Of a DNA stretch of 64,000 nt, positions 24,179-34,126 are shown piece after piece. Numbering within the stretch: position 1 is the first letter of the stretch; each line of letters starts with the position of its first letter. Position numbers and translations under genes: made by a program. This DNA comes from Streptomyces yangpuensis (GTDB taxonomy: Bacteria; Actinomycetota; Actinomycetes; Streptomycetales; Streptomycetaceae). The stretch is from positions 302,879 to 366,878 of the forward strand of contig NZ_LBMK01000002.1 of NCBI RefSeq assembly GCF_001005295.1, written 5' to 3'. The notes beneath the pieces were generated by a model. It was not told the origin of the DNA and made no database searches. It saw nothing but the letters and a program-made list of their open reading frames with translations.

Positions 24179-24395
24179 GCTTGCACTCTTTCCTGGGGGA
24201 ACGCGGGACGCGTCACCGGGATCGCCGGGCGTGTGGAACCGCGGGAACGTACGACACGTCGAGACATGTGTACGAGGAAGCTAGGAAGAGGGCGCCCTTA
24301 GCGTCACTACATTTGAGCGAAACTTGAGGATAACGATCCGGCACGACCGTAATTTCTTCGGTGAAACCGGGTCTGACCAGCAGAAAGGGGCGGGT

Positions 24396-25508
24396 GTGGG
24401 AACAGGTTCAGTACGGGTGGACGGAAATGCGCTGCTTTTGGGAGAAGGGGTGCAGATCCGATTCATACGGACCCTGCGTCTGCCCGAATCCGGAACGCAC
24501 GCCCTGCCGCCCGGGCTGGGGGAATTCCCCCTGCGCAGGGTCGAGGACCACCCGGACACGGTTCCCCCGGAGTGGCTGGCGAAGGGCGGCGTGATGCTGC
24601 CCGTGTACCTGCGCGAGGCGATGTGGCTGAGCTTCGGCGGGACCCGGACGCCCGCCGCGCTCCAGGTCGGCGTCGGCAAGGTGTGCGCCGTCTCCGGCGA
24701 GCGCTGGAGCGGTCGCCTGGCGCGCAGCCCGCAGAACTACGTGGTGCTGCCCCGGCAGCCCTGGCTGGACGGGATCAATTCCGGGGACGGGACGGTGCGC
24801 CAGTTCGTCGCCGTGCCCCTGGGGCTCGGTGCCACGGTCGAGGGGCAGGTCACGGGGGAGGAGACCACCGGCGGCGTGCAACTCCAGGCGTTCGAGCTGG
24901 GCCGCGAGGCGCTGGCGCAGTGGCACCGCGCCGAACGGGCGCGCCTGACGCCGCCCCCGGCGCCGGCCGGCGGCACTGGGCTCTACGGGGGCCCGCCCGT
25001 GCAGGCCCCCATGGGCGGGGCCTTCGGCGGCCCGGTCCCGGCGCCGATGATGGCTCCGCCCGCGCCCGCGGCGGCGCCCCGCTCGGCCCGACCGGGCAGC
25101 AGGTCGGGTCCGCCCGCGGCCCCCGCGATGGGGCTCGGCGTCGGCGGCAGCATGCGCCAGGAGGTCTACCGGGACGAGCGCCCGCTCTCCGACTGGGCCG
25201 ACGAGCCCGCCGCCCGGGTCTTCGTACACCTGGTGCCGCCGCCCGCATGGCGCCATATCACCGGGGAGGAGGCTCCGCCCTCGCCGGTGGACCGGGCCGC
25301 CTACACCAAGGCGGGGCTGCCCTGGTTCGACTACTACGACGAGTCGGCCACCGATCTGGCCCCGACCGACGCCCTCAGCGGGGTCAAGCCGGTGGGGGAG
25401 TGGCTCGGTGACGACCACGACCCGTGGGTGGAGCCCGCTCCCGGCCAGGTCAAGCCGCTCGGGAACGCCCCGAGGCCGGGCAGGCCCGTACAGGACGGGG
25501 ACTGGTAG
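24396..25508 (+). CDS. Conserved hypothetical, next to TerD
   Basis: 370-aa soluble protein, family not recognised. An N-terminal globular region of about 190 residues (LPESGTHALPPGLGEFPLRRVEDHPDTVPPEW; PVYLREAMWLSFGG; QVGVGKVCAVSGERWSGRL; DGTVRQFVAVPLGLGATVEGQVTGEETTGGVQLQAFEL) is followed by a Pro/Ala/Gly linker. The C-terminal acidic region has REVYRDERPLSDWADEPAARVFVHL-like and WFDYYDES segments. GTG 24396 is chosen for AAAGGGG upstream. It is followed after about 120 nt by a TerD gene, and the pair may act together (inference). Confidence 0.78.
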   Translation: MGTGSVRVDGNALLLGEGVQIRFIRTLRLPESGTHALPPGLGEFPLRRVEDHPDTVPPEWLAKGGVMLPVYLREAMWLSFGGTRTPAALQVGVGKVCAVSGERWSGRLARSPQNYVVLPRQPWLDGINSGDGTVRQFVAVPLGLGATVEGQVTGEETTGGVQLQAFELGREALAQWHRAERARLTPPPAPAGGTGLYGGPPVQAPMGGAFGGPVPAPMMAPPAPAAAPRSARPGSRSGPPAAPAMGLGVGGSMRQEVYRDERPLSDWADEPAARVFVHLVPPPAWRHITGEEAPPSPVDRAAYTKAGLPWFDYYDESATDLAPTDALSGVKPVGEWLGDDHDPWVEPAPGQVKPLGNAPRPGRPVQDGDW

Positions 25509-25632
25509 CCGACGCGAGGCGCCGACGCGACCGGATCGGCCCGACTGGCCGGGAACGTACGGTCGTTCGGGCCGGGAGGGGGCGTCCATGGGATCATGGG
25601 CGGGCAATACCCGCAGACGAAGGGGGAGTTCG

Positions 25633-26184
25633 GTGACCGGTGTACGCAAGGGACTGGCCAAGGTGGAGGTCGCGCTGCGGTGGGACCCCAGCCCGGCCGG
25701 CACCCCCGCGAACGACCTCGACATCGTCGCCGCGGTGTACGCGGCCGCCGATCCGCACGGCGCTCCCGTCCAGCTCGTCCACTTCGGCAGCCGCTCGCCG
25801 GACGGGACCATCACCCTCAACCGGGACAGTCACACCGGTCAGGGCTTCGGCTTCGACGAGGTGATGACGGTCGAACTGCACCGGATGGCGGCGGACAAGG
25901 GCCGTGTGGTGATCGGCGTGGTCATCCAGGACTCCGGCGCGGGAACGGGCCGGGGCGCGGAGGGCACGAAGACCTTCGCCGATGTCGCGGGCACCGGGTT
26001 CCGGATCCGGGAGGGGTACACCGACCTCGCCCAGGGCGACTTCGCGGGCGTGTCCGGCGCCAGCGCTGCCACCGTCGCCGAGTTCACCAGGGACGCCTCG
26101 GGCGCCTGGTCGTTCCACCTGCGGCTGGAGGGCTTCGACGCGGACCCGGAGGAGTTCACCCGGGCCATGGGCGGGGTCCGCTGA
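25633..26184 (+). CDS. TerD-family protein
   Basis: 183-aa calcium-binding stress protein of the TerD/CABP family: LAKVEVALRWDPSPAGTPANDLDIVAAVYAA, SPDGTITLNRDSHTGQGFGFDEVMTVELHRM, VVIGVVIQDSG, ADVAGTGFRIREGYTDLAQGDFAGV. The NDLD and DSHTGQGFGFDE acidic clusters are the metal sites. Streptomycetes carry many TerD paralogues linked to stress and development. GTG 25633 has GGGGGAG just upstream. Confidence 0.92.
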   Translation: MTGVRKGLAKVEVALRWDPSPAGTPANDLDIVAAVYAAADPHGAPVQLVHFGSRSPDGTITLNRDSHTGQGFGFDEVMTVELHRMAADKGRVVIGVVIQDSGAGTGRGAEGTKTFADVAGTGFRIREGYTDLAQGDFAGVSGASAATVAEFTRDASGAWSFHLRLEGFDADPEEFTRAMGGVR

Positions 26185-26335
26185 ATGCGGCGGACTTCGC
26201 CGCGGGGCCGCTCAGAGCGGGCGGCGGTCACTCGGGTGAGTGGCCGCCGCCCGGTCCGGGTGGCGCGCTGCCGCCGTCCCCACGAGGCAGCGCGGGCGGG
26301 CCGCCGTCAGGTCACCGGGACGACGGGCCGCCGGT

Positions 26336-26992
26336 TCAGGGGGTCCGGCCTGCCGCCGGACGGGCGGGGCGGTCGGGTGCCGGGCCGGCGGGACGGTCGG
26401 GTGCGAGACCCAGGGACGGGAGCATGACCGCCTCCACGAACCGGATCAGGTAGCCGGCGTCCGCGTACCGCCCCTCCAGTACGGGCCGGATGCGGAGCAC
26501 GCCCATCAGCTGGGCCGGCAGGAACTCCACGGCGGGATGGTCCGCGGCGATCTCGCCGCGTGCCACGGCCCGCCCGACCATTGCGTCGAAGGCGGCCAGT
26601 TCGGGTTCGACCAGTGCCTCGCGCAGGGCGGACTGGAGTGCCTCGTCGCTCAGTACGGCGTGTCCGAGGGCCTGCGTCAGCCGGGTGTCCCGGCCGGAGG
26701 TGCCGGCCGCGATCCGGGCCGCCTCGCGCAGGTCGCCCGCCAGGCTCCCGGTGTCCACCGCGGCCAGGGTGCCCCGCCGGCCTGAGCGCAGCGCGGCGGC
26801 GACCAGCTGGGGCTTGGTCCGCCACTGCCGGTAGAGCGTGGACTTCCCGCAGCTGGCCCGGGCGGCGATGCCCTCCATGGTCAGGGCCTCGTAGCCGTGC
26901 TCACGGAGCTGCTCCAGGACGGCGTCGTAGAACTCCTGCTCCCGCTCCGGGGTGATCTTGGAGCGGCGCGCGGGGGTCGGCGTCGACGTCAT
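26336..26992 (-). CDS. TetR-family repressor
   Basis: 218-aa regulator. HTH at residues 15-62: REQEFYDAVLEQLREHGYEALTMEGIAARASCGKSTLYRQWRTKPQLV. The C-terminal ligand domain is of the TetR_C_33-like type (DTGSLAGDLREAARIAAG) and ends in a Pro/Arg-rich repeat. It faces the PAP2/DMT operon across three GTATCGATAC-type operators, so it probably represses both itself and that operon. Confidence 0.92.
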   Translation of the reverse strand: MTSTPTPARRSKITPEREQEFYDAVLEQLREHGYEALTMEGIAARASCGKSTLYRQWRTKPQLVAAALRSGRRGTLAAVDTGSLAGDLREAARIAAGTSGRDTRLTQALGHAVLSDEALQSALREALVEPELAAFDAMVGRAVARGEIAADHPAVEFLPAQLMGVLRIRPVLEGRYADAGYLIRFVEAVMLPSLGLAPDRPAGPAPDRPARPAAGRTP

Positions 26993-27060
26993 GGGGTGCG
27001 GCTCTCCTCGGGGGGCGCCTCGGGTACGGGGTTCCGCTTCGAAGTGTACGGGAACGCGAC

Positions 27061-27104
27061 CGTATCGGTACACGAGCGTATCGATACGCCAATGTATCGA
27101 TACA
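27061..27104. promoter_or_regulatory. Triple TetR operator, GTATCGATAC x3
   Basis: GTATCGGTAC (27062), GTATCGATAC (27078, inside the 14-bp palindrome GCGTATCGATACGC) and GTATCGATAC (27094, inside TGTATCGATACA) lie exactly 16 bp apart. They sit in the 154-bp space between the TetR start and the PAP2 start. Confidence 0.75.
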
Positions 27105-27146
27105 CTGGCGTGTCGCTGTGCGCGCAACAGGAAGAGAGACCGGGGG

Positions 27147-28031
27147 ATGACCTCCCACACCACGCCTGCCGGGCCGGCGGGCGGGCCGAGAGCCGCTCGC
27201 CGACGCCTCATACGCGAGCTGCTGCTCGTCGTGGGCTTCTTCGCCGTCTACAAGGCGGGCCGGCTGCTCTCGACCGACCGCACCGGAGAGGCCTTCCGCA
27301 ACGCGGACCGGATCTGGGACGCCGAGCGCGCCCTGCACCTGCCCGGCGAGGGCGCGGTCCAGCGGCTGCTGCTGCACGGGGACGCGCTCGTGACCACCGC
27401 GAACACCTACTACGCGGTCGTCCACTTCCCGGCCACCGCACTCTTCCTGATCTGGCTCTACATCCGCCGCCCCGCCCACTACCTGTGGACCCGCCGGGTG
27501 CTCGCGGTGCTCACCGCAGCCGCGCTCGTCCTGCACCTCGCCTATCCCCTCGCGCCCCCGCGGATGCTGCCCGTCGCCCGGCTCGTCGACACCGGACAGG
27601 TCTACGGGCCCACCGTGTACCGGGCCGCGCCGGACACCGACACCCTGGCCAACCAGTTCGCCGCGATGCCCTCCCTGCACTTCGGCTGGGCGCTCATGCT
27701 CGCCGTCGGCATGATCGTCGCGACCCGCGGCGCCAAGGTCTCACGGTGGCGGCTGCTGTGGCTGCTCCACCCGGTGGTGACCCTGCTGGTGATAGTCGGC
27801 ACCGCCAACCACTACTGGCTCGACGCGATCGTCGCCGCCGCCCTGCTCGGGAGCGCCCTGCTGCTGGTCCCGCGGCCGCGCGTCGCGAGCGACCGGGACG
27901 GGACGGACACGGGCAGGGACCCGGGCGCGGACGCCGATGGCGGCGCGAAAAGCGGGGAGAGCGCGGAGGGCGCCGTACCCGCATTCCCGCGCCCGAAGAG
28001 CGCCGCCGCGGCCGTGGGAGCCGGGAAATGA
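27147..28031 (+). CDS. PAP2-superfamily membrane phosphatase
   Basis: 294-aa membrane protein of the PAP2_3 (inositolphosphotransferase/Aur1-like) group. Five to six helices span residues 22-235. Catalytic motifs: MPSLHFGW (phosphatase motif with His) and [11 protein letters not shown] (last motif with nucleophilic His and Asp). It probably dephosphorylates a lipid phosphate or transfers a head group. The C-terminal 60 residues are charged and disordered. It overlaps the DMT gene by 4 bp (ATGA). Confidence 0.9.
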   Translation: MTSHTTPAGPAGGPRAARRRLIRELLLVVGFFAVYKAGRLLSTDRTGEAFRNADRIWDAERALHLPGEGAVQRLLLHGDALVTTANTYYAVVHFPATALFLIWLYIRRPAHYLWTRRVLAVLTAAALVLHLAYPLAPPRMLPVARLVDTGQVYGPTVYRAAPDTDTLANQFAAMPSLHFGWALMLAVGMIVATRGAKVSRWRLLWLLHPVVTLLVIVGTANHYWLDAIVAAALLGSALLLVPRPRVASDRDGTDTGRDPGADADGGAKSGESAEGAVPAFPRPKSAAAAVGAGK

Positions 28032-28924
28032 ACGACACCGTCCTGGCCGTCGGCCTCTGCCTCGCCTCGGCCGTGGCCTACGCGGCCGGCGCCGTCGCCC
28101 AGGAACGGCTCGCCCGCGCCGGCGTCGCGCGCAGCGCCAAGGCGCTGCTGGGCACCGGCGTCTGGTGGTGGTCGGCGGGGCTGAACGCGGCCGCGGCCCT
28201 GCTGCACGCGGCGGCCCTGCGCTACGGGCCTCTCACTCTGGTGCAGCCGCTCGGCGCGCTCACCCTGGTGGCCGCCGTCCCGATGGGGGCGCGCCGGGCC
28301 GGGCGGCGCGTGGCGGCCACCGAATGGCGCGGCACCCTCGCCACCGTCGCCGGACTCGGCCTCCTGCTGCTCCCGGCCTCCGGGCCCGCCCCCGACGACA
28401 GCCTCACGCTGACCGAGGCGCTCGCCGTCTCCGGGGCGACCACCGCGGTGATCCTCTTCCTGACCGCGGTCCGGGACCCGGGCTCGGGGCTGCGGCACGC
28501 CACGGCCTCCGGACTGGCGTCCGCGGTGGCCTCCGCGCTGACCCAGACCGTGGCCGTCGCGGGCGGCCGCGGAGGATCCCTGCTCAGCGTCCGGGTCGTC
28601 GCCGTGGCCCTGCTCGTCGTGGTGTTCGCGGTCGGCGGGATGTTCCTGTCGCAGCGCGCCTACCGGGGCGGCGGGCTCGGCGCCCCGCTCGCGGTGGTCA
28701 ACCTGGCCAACCCCCTCGCCGCGGCCGCCATCGGCGCGGTCCTGCTCGGCGAACGCCTCCAGGGCGGGCCGGCGGGGCTGGTGCTGGCGGGAGCCGGAGC
28801 GTTCGTGGCGGCGCGCGGCGTGGTCCTGCTGACCCGGGCGCCGGCCGCGCCGACGGGCGCCGCGCCGGCCCGCGTACCGGCCGCCGCCGAACTGGCCGTG
28901 CCCAGTGGCCGGGTGCCCGTCTGA
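28028..28924 (+). CDS. DMT-superfamily (EamA-like) transporter
   Basis: 298-aa membrane protein with about nine to ten helices in two EamA-like halves ([81 protein letters not shown]). It is typical of actinobacterial DMT proteins near 300 aa that sit with PAP2 or lipid genes. Substrate unknown. Translationally coupled to the PAP2 gene and so under the same TetR operators. Confidence 0.9.
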   Translation: MNDTVLAVGLCLASAVAYAAGAVAQERLARAGVARSAKALLGTGVWWWSAGLNAAAALLHAAALRYGPLTLVQPLGALTLVAAVPMGARRAGRRVAATEWRGTLATVAGLGLLLLPASGPAPDDSLTLTEALAVSGATTAVILFLTAVRDPGSGLRHATASGLASAVASALTQTVAVAGGRGGSLLSVRVVAVALLVVVFAVGGMFLSQRAYRGGGLGAPLAVVNLANPLAAAAIGAVLLGERLQGGPAGLVLAGAGAFVAARGVVLLTRAPAAPTGAAPARVPAAAELAVPSGRVPV

Positions 28925-28957
28925 GCCGGGGAGCACGTGACGCCGTACGGAAACGTT

Positions 28958-29010
28958 CCACCGCCACCGCCACCGCCACCGCCACCGCCACCGCCACCGT
29001 CACCGCCACG
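28958..29010. repeat. Hexanucleotide microsatellite (CCACCG)n
   Basis: About eight consecutive CCACCG units with one late T substitution, in the intergenic region before the RraA-like gene. On the minus strand it would encode a Val-Ala repeat, a composition artefact rather than a gene. Confidence 0.9.
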
Positions 29011-29151
29011 GCTTCCGCGCGGCACCGGCCCGCCGGGATCCGGCCGTTGTCCGGCCCGCCGCCCCGCCCCCGCCGCCCCCGCAGCCGGGCCCACTACCCT
29101 GGCCGCACGGCGCGACGTACGAGAAACGAACAGCGAGGAACCGGTACCGCG

Positions 29152-29631
29152 ATGAGCATCACCCCCGTCCCCACCGCCGACCTGTACGACGAGCACGGCG
29201 AAGCCCTCGACATCTGCACCACCGACTTCCGGCAGTTCGGCGGCCGCAGGCTCTTCGCCGGCCCCGTGCGGACCGTCCGCTGCCACGAGGACAACGCCCT
29301 GCTCCGCGAGCTCCTGCACACGCCGGGCGAGGGCGCGGTCCTCGTCGTGGACGGCGGCGGCTCGCCGCGCACCGCGCTGGTCGGCGACCTCATCGCCGGC
29401 GCGGCCGAACGCAACGGCTGGGCGGGCCTGATCATCAACGGCTCGGTCCGCGACAGCGTCGCCCTCGGCGGCCTCGACCTCGGGGTGAAGGCCCTGGGCA
29501 CGGTCCCCCGCAAGAGCGGCAAGACCGGCGCCGGCGCCGTGGACGAGCCCGTCACCATCGGCGGGGTCACCTTCCGGGCCGGGGACACCGTCCACGCGGA
29601 CGACGACGGCGTGGTCGTCCTGCGCGGCTGA
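29152..29631 (+). CDS. rraA: RraA-family protein
   Basis: 159-aa protein matching regulator of ribonuclease E activity [94 protein letters not shown]. RraA trimers inhibit RNase E in enterobacteria; close relatives are metal-dependent hydroxymethylglutarate/oxaloacetate aldolases, so either role is possible in actinobacteria. GAGGAA is 12 nt before the ATG. Confidence 0.92.
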   Translation: MSITPVPTADLYDEHGEALDICTTDFRQFGGRRLFAGPVRTVRCHEDNALLRELLHTPGEGAVLVVDGGGSPRTALVGDLIAGAAERNGWAGLIINGSVRDSVALGGLDLGVKALGTVPRKSGKTGAGAVDEPVTIGGVTFRAGDTVHADDDGVVVLRG

Positions 29632-29742
29632 CGACGGCCCCGGCGTACTGCCGCGGCCGACGGCCGGAACCGGCCGGAACCGGCCAGGTCCGGCCTACCC
29701 GCCCTGGCCGCCACCAGGCGCCGCGGGTTTCACTGCCGGTCC

Positions 29743-31368
29743 ATGAGACGACACAGGATCACGGGCCTGCTCGGCGCGCTCGCACTGGCCGCCGGAGCCC
29801 TGGCCGCCGCAGGACCCGCGCACGGCCTGCCCCGCGCCGACCCGCCGCCGCCCGCCGAGTTCGGCACCGACTGGCACGACCCCCTCACCGCCGCGCCACC
29901 CGTCGCGCGGCCCGCGACCCGCTCCTGCCAGGTGACGCTCGCCAAGGCACAGTTCCGCGACTTCACCCCCTACCGCGGCACCTACACGCCCCCCGCCGGC
30001 TGCGGCGCGGCCGACTGGGCCGCGGTGGTGCTCCGCCTCGAAGGCAAGGTCAAGGGCCGCCAGTACGACCGCCTCGGCCACCTCTCCCTGGGCGGCGTGG
30101 AGATCCTGCGCACCTCCACGCCCCAGCCCTCACCCGACGGCATCACCTGGTCCGTCGAGAAGGACGTCACCCGGTACCGCGACACCCTCGCCCGCCCGCA
30201 GCCCGTCGAGATGCTCATCGGCAACGTCGTCGACGACACCTACACGGGCGTCCTCGACGTCACGGTGACCCTCACCTTCTACGCCGCCGATCCCCGCACC
30301 CCCGCGCCCGACACCCCCGACCGCGTCCTGCCCCTCACCGCCTCCACGATCACCACCCCCCGCAACACCGAACGGCTGGTGGCCGAGGTGTACGCCACCG
30401 GCTCCGGCGGCGGCTGCGAGGAGTACTGGTACCTGACCACCCCCTCCGGAGCCCCGTACTCCTGCCCGGCGGACGGCGGTCCGCACCGTGAGGTCCGCAT
30501 CTCGGTCGACGGCCGGCTCGCCGGCATCGCCGCGCCCTTCCCCACCGTCTGGACCGGTGGCTGGTCCAACCCCTTCCTCTGGTATGTCACGCCCGGCCCG
30601 CGAGCCTTCGACGTCCAGCCGCTCCGATACGACCTCACACCCTTCGCCGCCCTCCTCAACGACGGCCGCCCGCACCGCATCGAGGTGACCGTCGCCGGGC
30701 TGCCGGCCGGCCGGAGCGGCTGGAGCACCCCCACGAACCTGCTGCTGTGGCAGGACGAGGCCCGGCAGGTCGTCACCGGCGCCCTGACCCGGCACGAGGA
30801 GAACGCCCCGACGGGTCACTCACGCTGGACGCCCGCCGGCCCCGGCGAACAGCACCGGGTGGACACCGGGGGCGACCACCGGCTGACCGTCGCCGGGTAC
30901 CTCAACACCTCCCGCGGCCGCGTGGCCACCACCGTCACCCGCTCCGTGCACCTCACATCCGCCCACCGCTGGACCGAGGGCGAGAACCACGACGCGCTGA
31001 ACGCGACCTGGACCGACCGGGAGAGCGTGACGCACGGCCCGACAACCATCCGGACCGACCGCACCTACACGATGGACGGCGAGACCATCCTCGGCGCCGG
31101 CGACCGCCTGCGCACCGTCCTGTCCCTGGGCGACCGCGCGGACACCGTCACCCTGCGTGGCGGCCGGACCGTCGACGTCTCCCGGCTCGACGACCGGTAC
31201 ACGGGCGACGCCACCAACACCGCGAACGTCCCGCGCGACCAGCGCCACGCGGTCGCCACCACCTCCGCCCGCCACCGGTTGTACGGGGCACAAGCGCCCG
31301 GCGGGTGCTACGACCGCACCGTGGACACCGTCCAGGGCACCGTGACGGTGGACCGCCGCCGCTGCTGA
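29743..31368 (+). CDS. Secreted PNGase A-like peptide amidase
   Basis: 541-aa exported protein with a signal peptide to about residue 28. It matches peptide-N4-(N-acetyl-beta-glucosaminyl)asparagine amidase A, an enzyme best known from plants that releases N-glycans: the block WAAVVLRLEGKVKGRQYDRLGHLSLGGVEILRTSTPQP with the acidic patch GITWSVEKDVTRY, GNVVDDTYTGVLDVTVTLTFY, and WTGGWSNPFLWYVTPGPRAFDVQPLRYDLTPFAALLNDGRPHRIEVTV. It would act on plant or fungal glycoproteins outside the cell. No regulator adjacent. Confidence 0.87.
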   Translation: MRRHRITGLLGALALAAGALAAAGPAHGLPRADPPPPAEFGTDWHDPLTAAPPVARPATRSCQVTLAKAQFRDFTPYRGTYTPPAGCGAADWAAVVLRLEGKVKGRQYDRLGHLSLGGVEILRTSTPQPSPDGITWSVEKDVTRYRDTLARPQPVEMLIGNVVDDTYTGVLDVTVTLTFYAADPRTPAPDTPDRVLPLTASTITTPRNTERLVAEVYATGSGGGCEEYWYLTTPSGAPYSCPADGGPHREVRISVDGRLAGIAAPFPTVWTGGWSNPFLWYVTPGPRAFDVQPLRYDLTPFAALLNDGRPHRIEVTVAGLPAGRSGWSTPTNLLLWQDEARQVVTGALTRHEENAPTGHSRWTPAGPGEQHRVDTGGDHRLTVAGYLNTSRGRVATTVTRSVHLTSAHRWTEGENHDALNATWTDRESVTHGPTTIRTDRTYTMDGETILGAGDRLRTVLSLGDRADTVTLRGGRTVDVSRLDDRYTGDATNTANVPRDQRHAVATTSARHRLYGAQAPGGCYDRTVDTVQGTVTVDRRRC

Positions 31369-31393
31369 CACCGGCGCCCCCTACGATTCCGCC

Positions 31394-33130
31394 ATGGACA
31401 CGAGTGAGGCCGGCAGACAGCTGATCGACGGGCGCTTCGAACTGGTTGCGCCCCTGGGCAGCGGCGGCATGGGTACCGTTTGGCGGGCGCGCGACATCGC
31501 CCTGCACCGAGAGGTCGCGCTCAAGGAGGTGCGCCCGCCCGACCCGGCGACCGCCGCCGCCCAGCCCGGGCTGGCCGATCAGATGCGCGAGCGCGCCGTC
31601 CGCGAGGCCCGCGCGCTCGCCCGCCTCGCCCACCCCCACGTCGTGACCATCCACCACATCGTCGAACCGGCGGACGGCGCGGAGGGCCACCCCTGGATCG
31701 TCATGGAGATGGTCAAGGGCGGATCCCTGCACGACCGGCTGGAGTCGGGCCCGATGCCGCCCGCGGAAGCGGTGCGGCTCGGCCTCGACGTCCTGTCCGC
31801 GCTGCGCGCCGCCCACGCCGAGGGAGTCCTGCACCGCGACGTGAAGCCGGCCAACGTGCTGCTGCGCCCGGACGGCTCGGCGGTGCTCACCGACTTCGGC
31901 ATCGCCGCCCTGCACGACTCCACCGGGCTCACCGCGACCGGCGTGCTGATCGGCTCGCCCGAGTACATCGCGCCCGAGCGGGTCCGCGGGGAGGAGGGGC
32001 TGGCCGCCTCCGACCTGTGGTCGCTGGGCATGCTCCTGTACGTGGCCGCGGAGGGGGTCAGCCCGCTGCGCCGGGCCACCAGCCTGGCCACGGTCGTCGC
32101 CGTGCTCGACGAGCCGATCCCCGTTCCGGTGCGCTCCGGCCCGCTGGGGCCCGTACTGGAACGGCTCCTGGTGCGGGACCCGGCCGTACGCCCCGACGGC
32201 GCACAGCTGGAACAGCTGCTCCGGGAGGCGAGCGCCGCTCTCGGTTCCGGCGCCGGCCACGGTTCGGGCCCCGGCTCGTCCGGTCCCGCGCCGGTCACCC
32301 CGCCGGCGGTCGCCGCCGCGTCCGTGGCCGGCCAGGCCGTGGCCTCCCCGTCCGTGCCCGGCCCGTACGGCCAGTTCGGTCCGTACGCGCCGAACAGCAC
32401 CCCGAACACCCCGCCGCCGTACGGCTCCGGCGCCTCCCCGTACGCGGCGCCCACCCGGCCCGTCCCGGTGGGGTCCGCCCCGCGCCGGCGCCCCGTCCTC
32501 ATCGGCGCCGCGCTCACCGCGGTCCTGGCGGCCGGTGTGTTCGGCATCGTCCAGCTGCTGCCCGACGGGAACGCCGGCGACGACAAGGCGAAGGGCGGCG
32601 ACACCACCTCCTCGGCCGCCCCGCCCGGGCGGACGGCCTCCTCGGCCCCGGCCCCCAGGGCGAGCGCGCAGAAGGCGGACGCGCCCAAGGGCAGCATGAT
32701 GACGCCGGAGAACGTCCGCACCGCCCTGGAGGCGTTCAAGAAGGAGACGGGGACGACCACCTTCGTCGACATGACGCTCTACGACGGCTACATCCTCGCC
32801 TCCATCCCCACCGCCGCCGGCGCCGAGACCGTCGACTCCTGGCAGTACCGGGACGGCGCCGCCTCGCGCACGGGACCGGACGGCACGGTCGAGGAGGGGG
32901 AGCCGCTGATCGACATGGCCACGGTCAACTGGGACGCGCTGCCCGGCATGCTGGATCAGTCCAAGAAGGACCTGAAGGTCGAGAAGCCGACCTCGCGCCA
33001 CGTCATCGTCGACCCCTGGATGATGGACCAGGTCCCCTCGATCCGCACCTACCTCAGCGACGAGTACGGCCGCGGCGGCTACGTCCTGTGGAAGACCGAC
33101 GGGAGCCTGAGGAAGGTCACCGCCACCTGA
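31394..33130 (+). CDS. Transmembrane Ser/Thr protein kinase
   Basis: 578-aa Hanks-type kinase. Kinase domain at residues 14-275: Gly loop PLGSGGMGTVW, ATP Lys in EVALKEV, catalytic HRDVKPANVLL, DFG in LTDFGIAAL, APE-like IAPERV. A Pro/Ala/Ser-rich juxtamembrane region (280-360) precedes one helix (near 366-386). The outer domain of about 190 residues (TPENVRTALEAFKKETGTTTFVDMTLYDGYILASIPT) is not a PASTA domain. TACGAT 6 nt before the ATG indicates a leaderless transcript. Confidence 0.93.
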   Translation: MDTSEAGRQLIDGRFELVAPLGSGGMGTVWRARDIALHREVALKEVRPPDPATAAAQPGLADQMRERAVREARALARLAHPHVVTIHHIVEPADGAEGHPWIVMEMVKGGSLHDRLESGPMPPAEAVRLGLDVLSALRAAHAEGVLHRDVKPANVLLRPDGSAVLTDFGIAALHDSTGLTATGVLIGSPEYIAPERVRGEEGLAASDLWSLGMLLYVAAEGVSPLRRATSLATVVAVLDEPIPVPVRSGPLGPVLERLLVRDPAVRPDGAQLEQLLREASAALGSGAGHGSGPGSSGPAPVTPPAVAAASVAGQAVASPSVPGPYGQFGPYAPNSTPNTPPPYGSGASPYAAPTRPVPVGSAPRRRPVLIGAALTAVLAAGVFGIVQLLPDGNAGDDKAKGGDTTSSAAPPGRTASSAPAPRASAQKADAPKGSMMTPENVRTALEAFKKETGTTTFVDMTLYDGYILASIPTAAGAETVDSWQYRDGAASRTGPDGTVEEGEPLIDMATVNWDALPGMLDQSKKDLKVEKPTSRHVIVDPWMMDQVPSIRTYLSDEYGRGGYVLWKTDGSLRKVTAT

Positions 33131-33205
33131 TCCCGGGCCCGCACCGGCCGCGCACCGGCCGCGCACCGGACCCCGTCCACGCGTACCTCGAGGAGCACGA
33201 CCACC

Positions 33206-34126
33206 ATGCCCAGCTGGCGCACCACCCTCACGACGGCCGGGATATCCGGCACCCGGCTGCGCCAGGACTACACCCACGCCGCCCGCCGGGTGCTCCGTCG
33301 TGAACCCGCGCCGTACCTCGCGCTGCGGCTGCTGGCCGCGCCGCCCCTCGTGCCGTACCTCGCCGCCGGCCTGGCCTTCATGAACCTGGTCGACGACGTG
33401 GCCGAGACCGGCACCCCGCGGCAACGGGCCGCGGGCCTCGCCGCGTTGACCGAGCGTGTCGGGACCGCCCTGAAGTCGAAGGACAGCCCCGACCCGGTGT
33501 TGCGGGCCTTCGCCCACGCCGTGGACTCCCGGGGCCTGCCCGAGCACTGGGTGACCCGGTTCCTCGCGGGCGCCGCCACGGCGGAGGCCGGCTTCGACGG
33601 CTTCGCCGACGAGGCCGGCTTCCAGGCCTACCTCGACGCGTACGCCTGGCCCGGGGTGCTGGTCTTCACCGGACTGCAGTACCAGGGCGGCCCGGATCCC
33701 GAACAGGCCGCCGGCTGGCGGCGGTTCGTCGACGCGGCCCAGCGCGTCGACTTCCTCGCCGACCTCCACGGCGACCTCGCCGACGGCCGGCTCTGCATCC
33801 CGCTCGCCCGCCTGGACGAGCACTCCGTGATCCGGGCCGACCTGGAACAGGCGCGCGACACCCCTGCCGTGCGCGCCCTCCTCGCGGCCGAGAGCCGGCG
33901 GGCCCGCGCCGCACTCGACGCCACCGACGGCATCCTCGACCTCGCCGAGCCGGGCCTGCGCCCCGTCATCGCCACCATGGCGGACCTCATGGCCCACCAG
34001 CTGACGGCCGTCGAGCGGGCCGGGGCCGGCGCCCTGCGCCGGGACGTCGGGTACGGTCTCGCGGCGCCCCTGCGGATCCTCCTCCGCGCCGCGGCCTCCC
34101 GGCGCCCGACTAGTACGCGCCGTTGA
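33206..34126 (+). CDS. Squalene/phytoene synthase family protein
   Basis: 306-aa trans-isoprenyl diphosphate synthase (head-to-head) of the SQS_PSY family. The first Asp-rich motif is FMNLVDDVAETG (near 60) and the second DFLADLHGDLADGRLCIP (near 190), with QRVDFL before it. No other carotenoid or hopanoid gene is nearby, so the product is unassigned. It ends 17 bp inside the convergent LysM gene. Confidence 0.88.
   Translation: MPSWRTTLTTAGISGTRLRQDYTHAARRVLRREPAPYLALRLLAAPPLVPYLAAGLAFMNLVDDVAETGTPRQRAAGLAALTERVGTALKSKDSPDPVLRAFAHAVDSRGLPEHWVTRFLAGAATAEAGFDGFADEAGFQAYLDAYAWPGVLVFTGLQYQGGPDPEQAAGWRRFVDAAQRVDFLADLHGDLADGRLCIPLARLDEHSVIRADLEQARDTPAVRALLAAESRRARAALDATDGILDLAEPGLRPVIATMADLMAHQLTAVERAGAGALRRDVGYGLAAPLRILLRAAASRRPTSTRR

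Noticed and set aside
28698..29009. Val-Ala repeat protein on the minus strand
   Set aside because: It is the translation of a CCACCG microsatellite and overlaps a real transporter gene.
31148..33997. 949-codon minus-strand open frame
   Set aside because: Antisense shadow of the kinase and phytoene-synthase-like genes; Gly/Arg/Val-rich with no motif.
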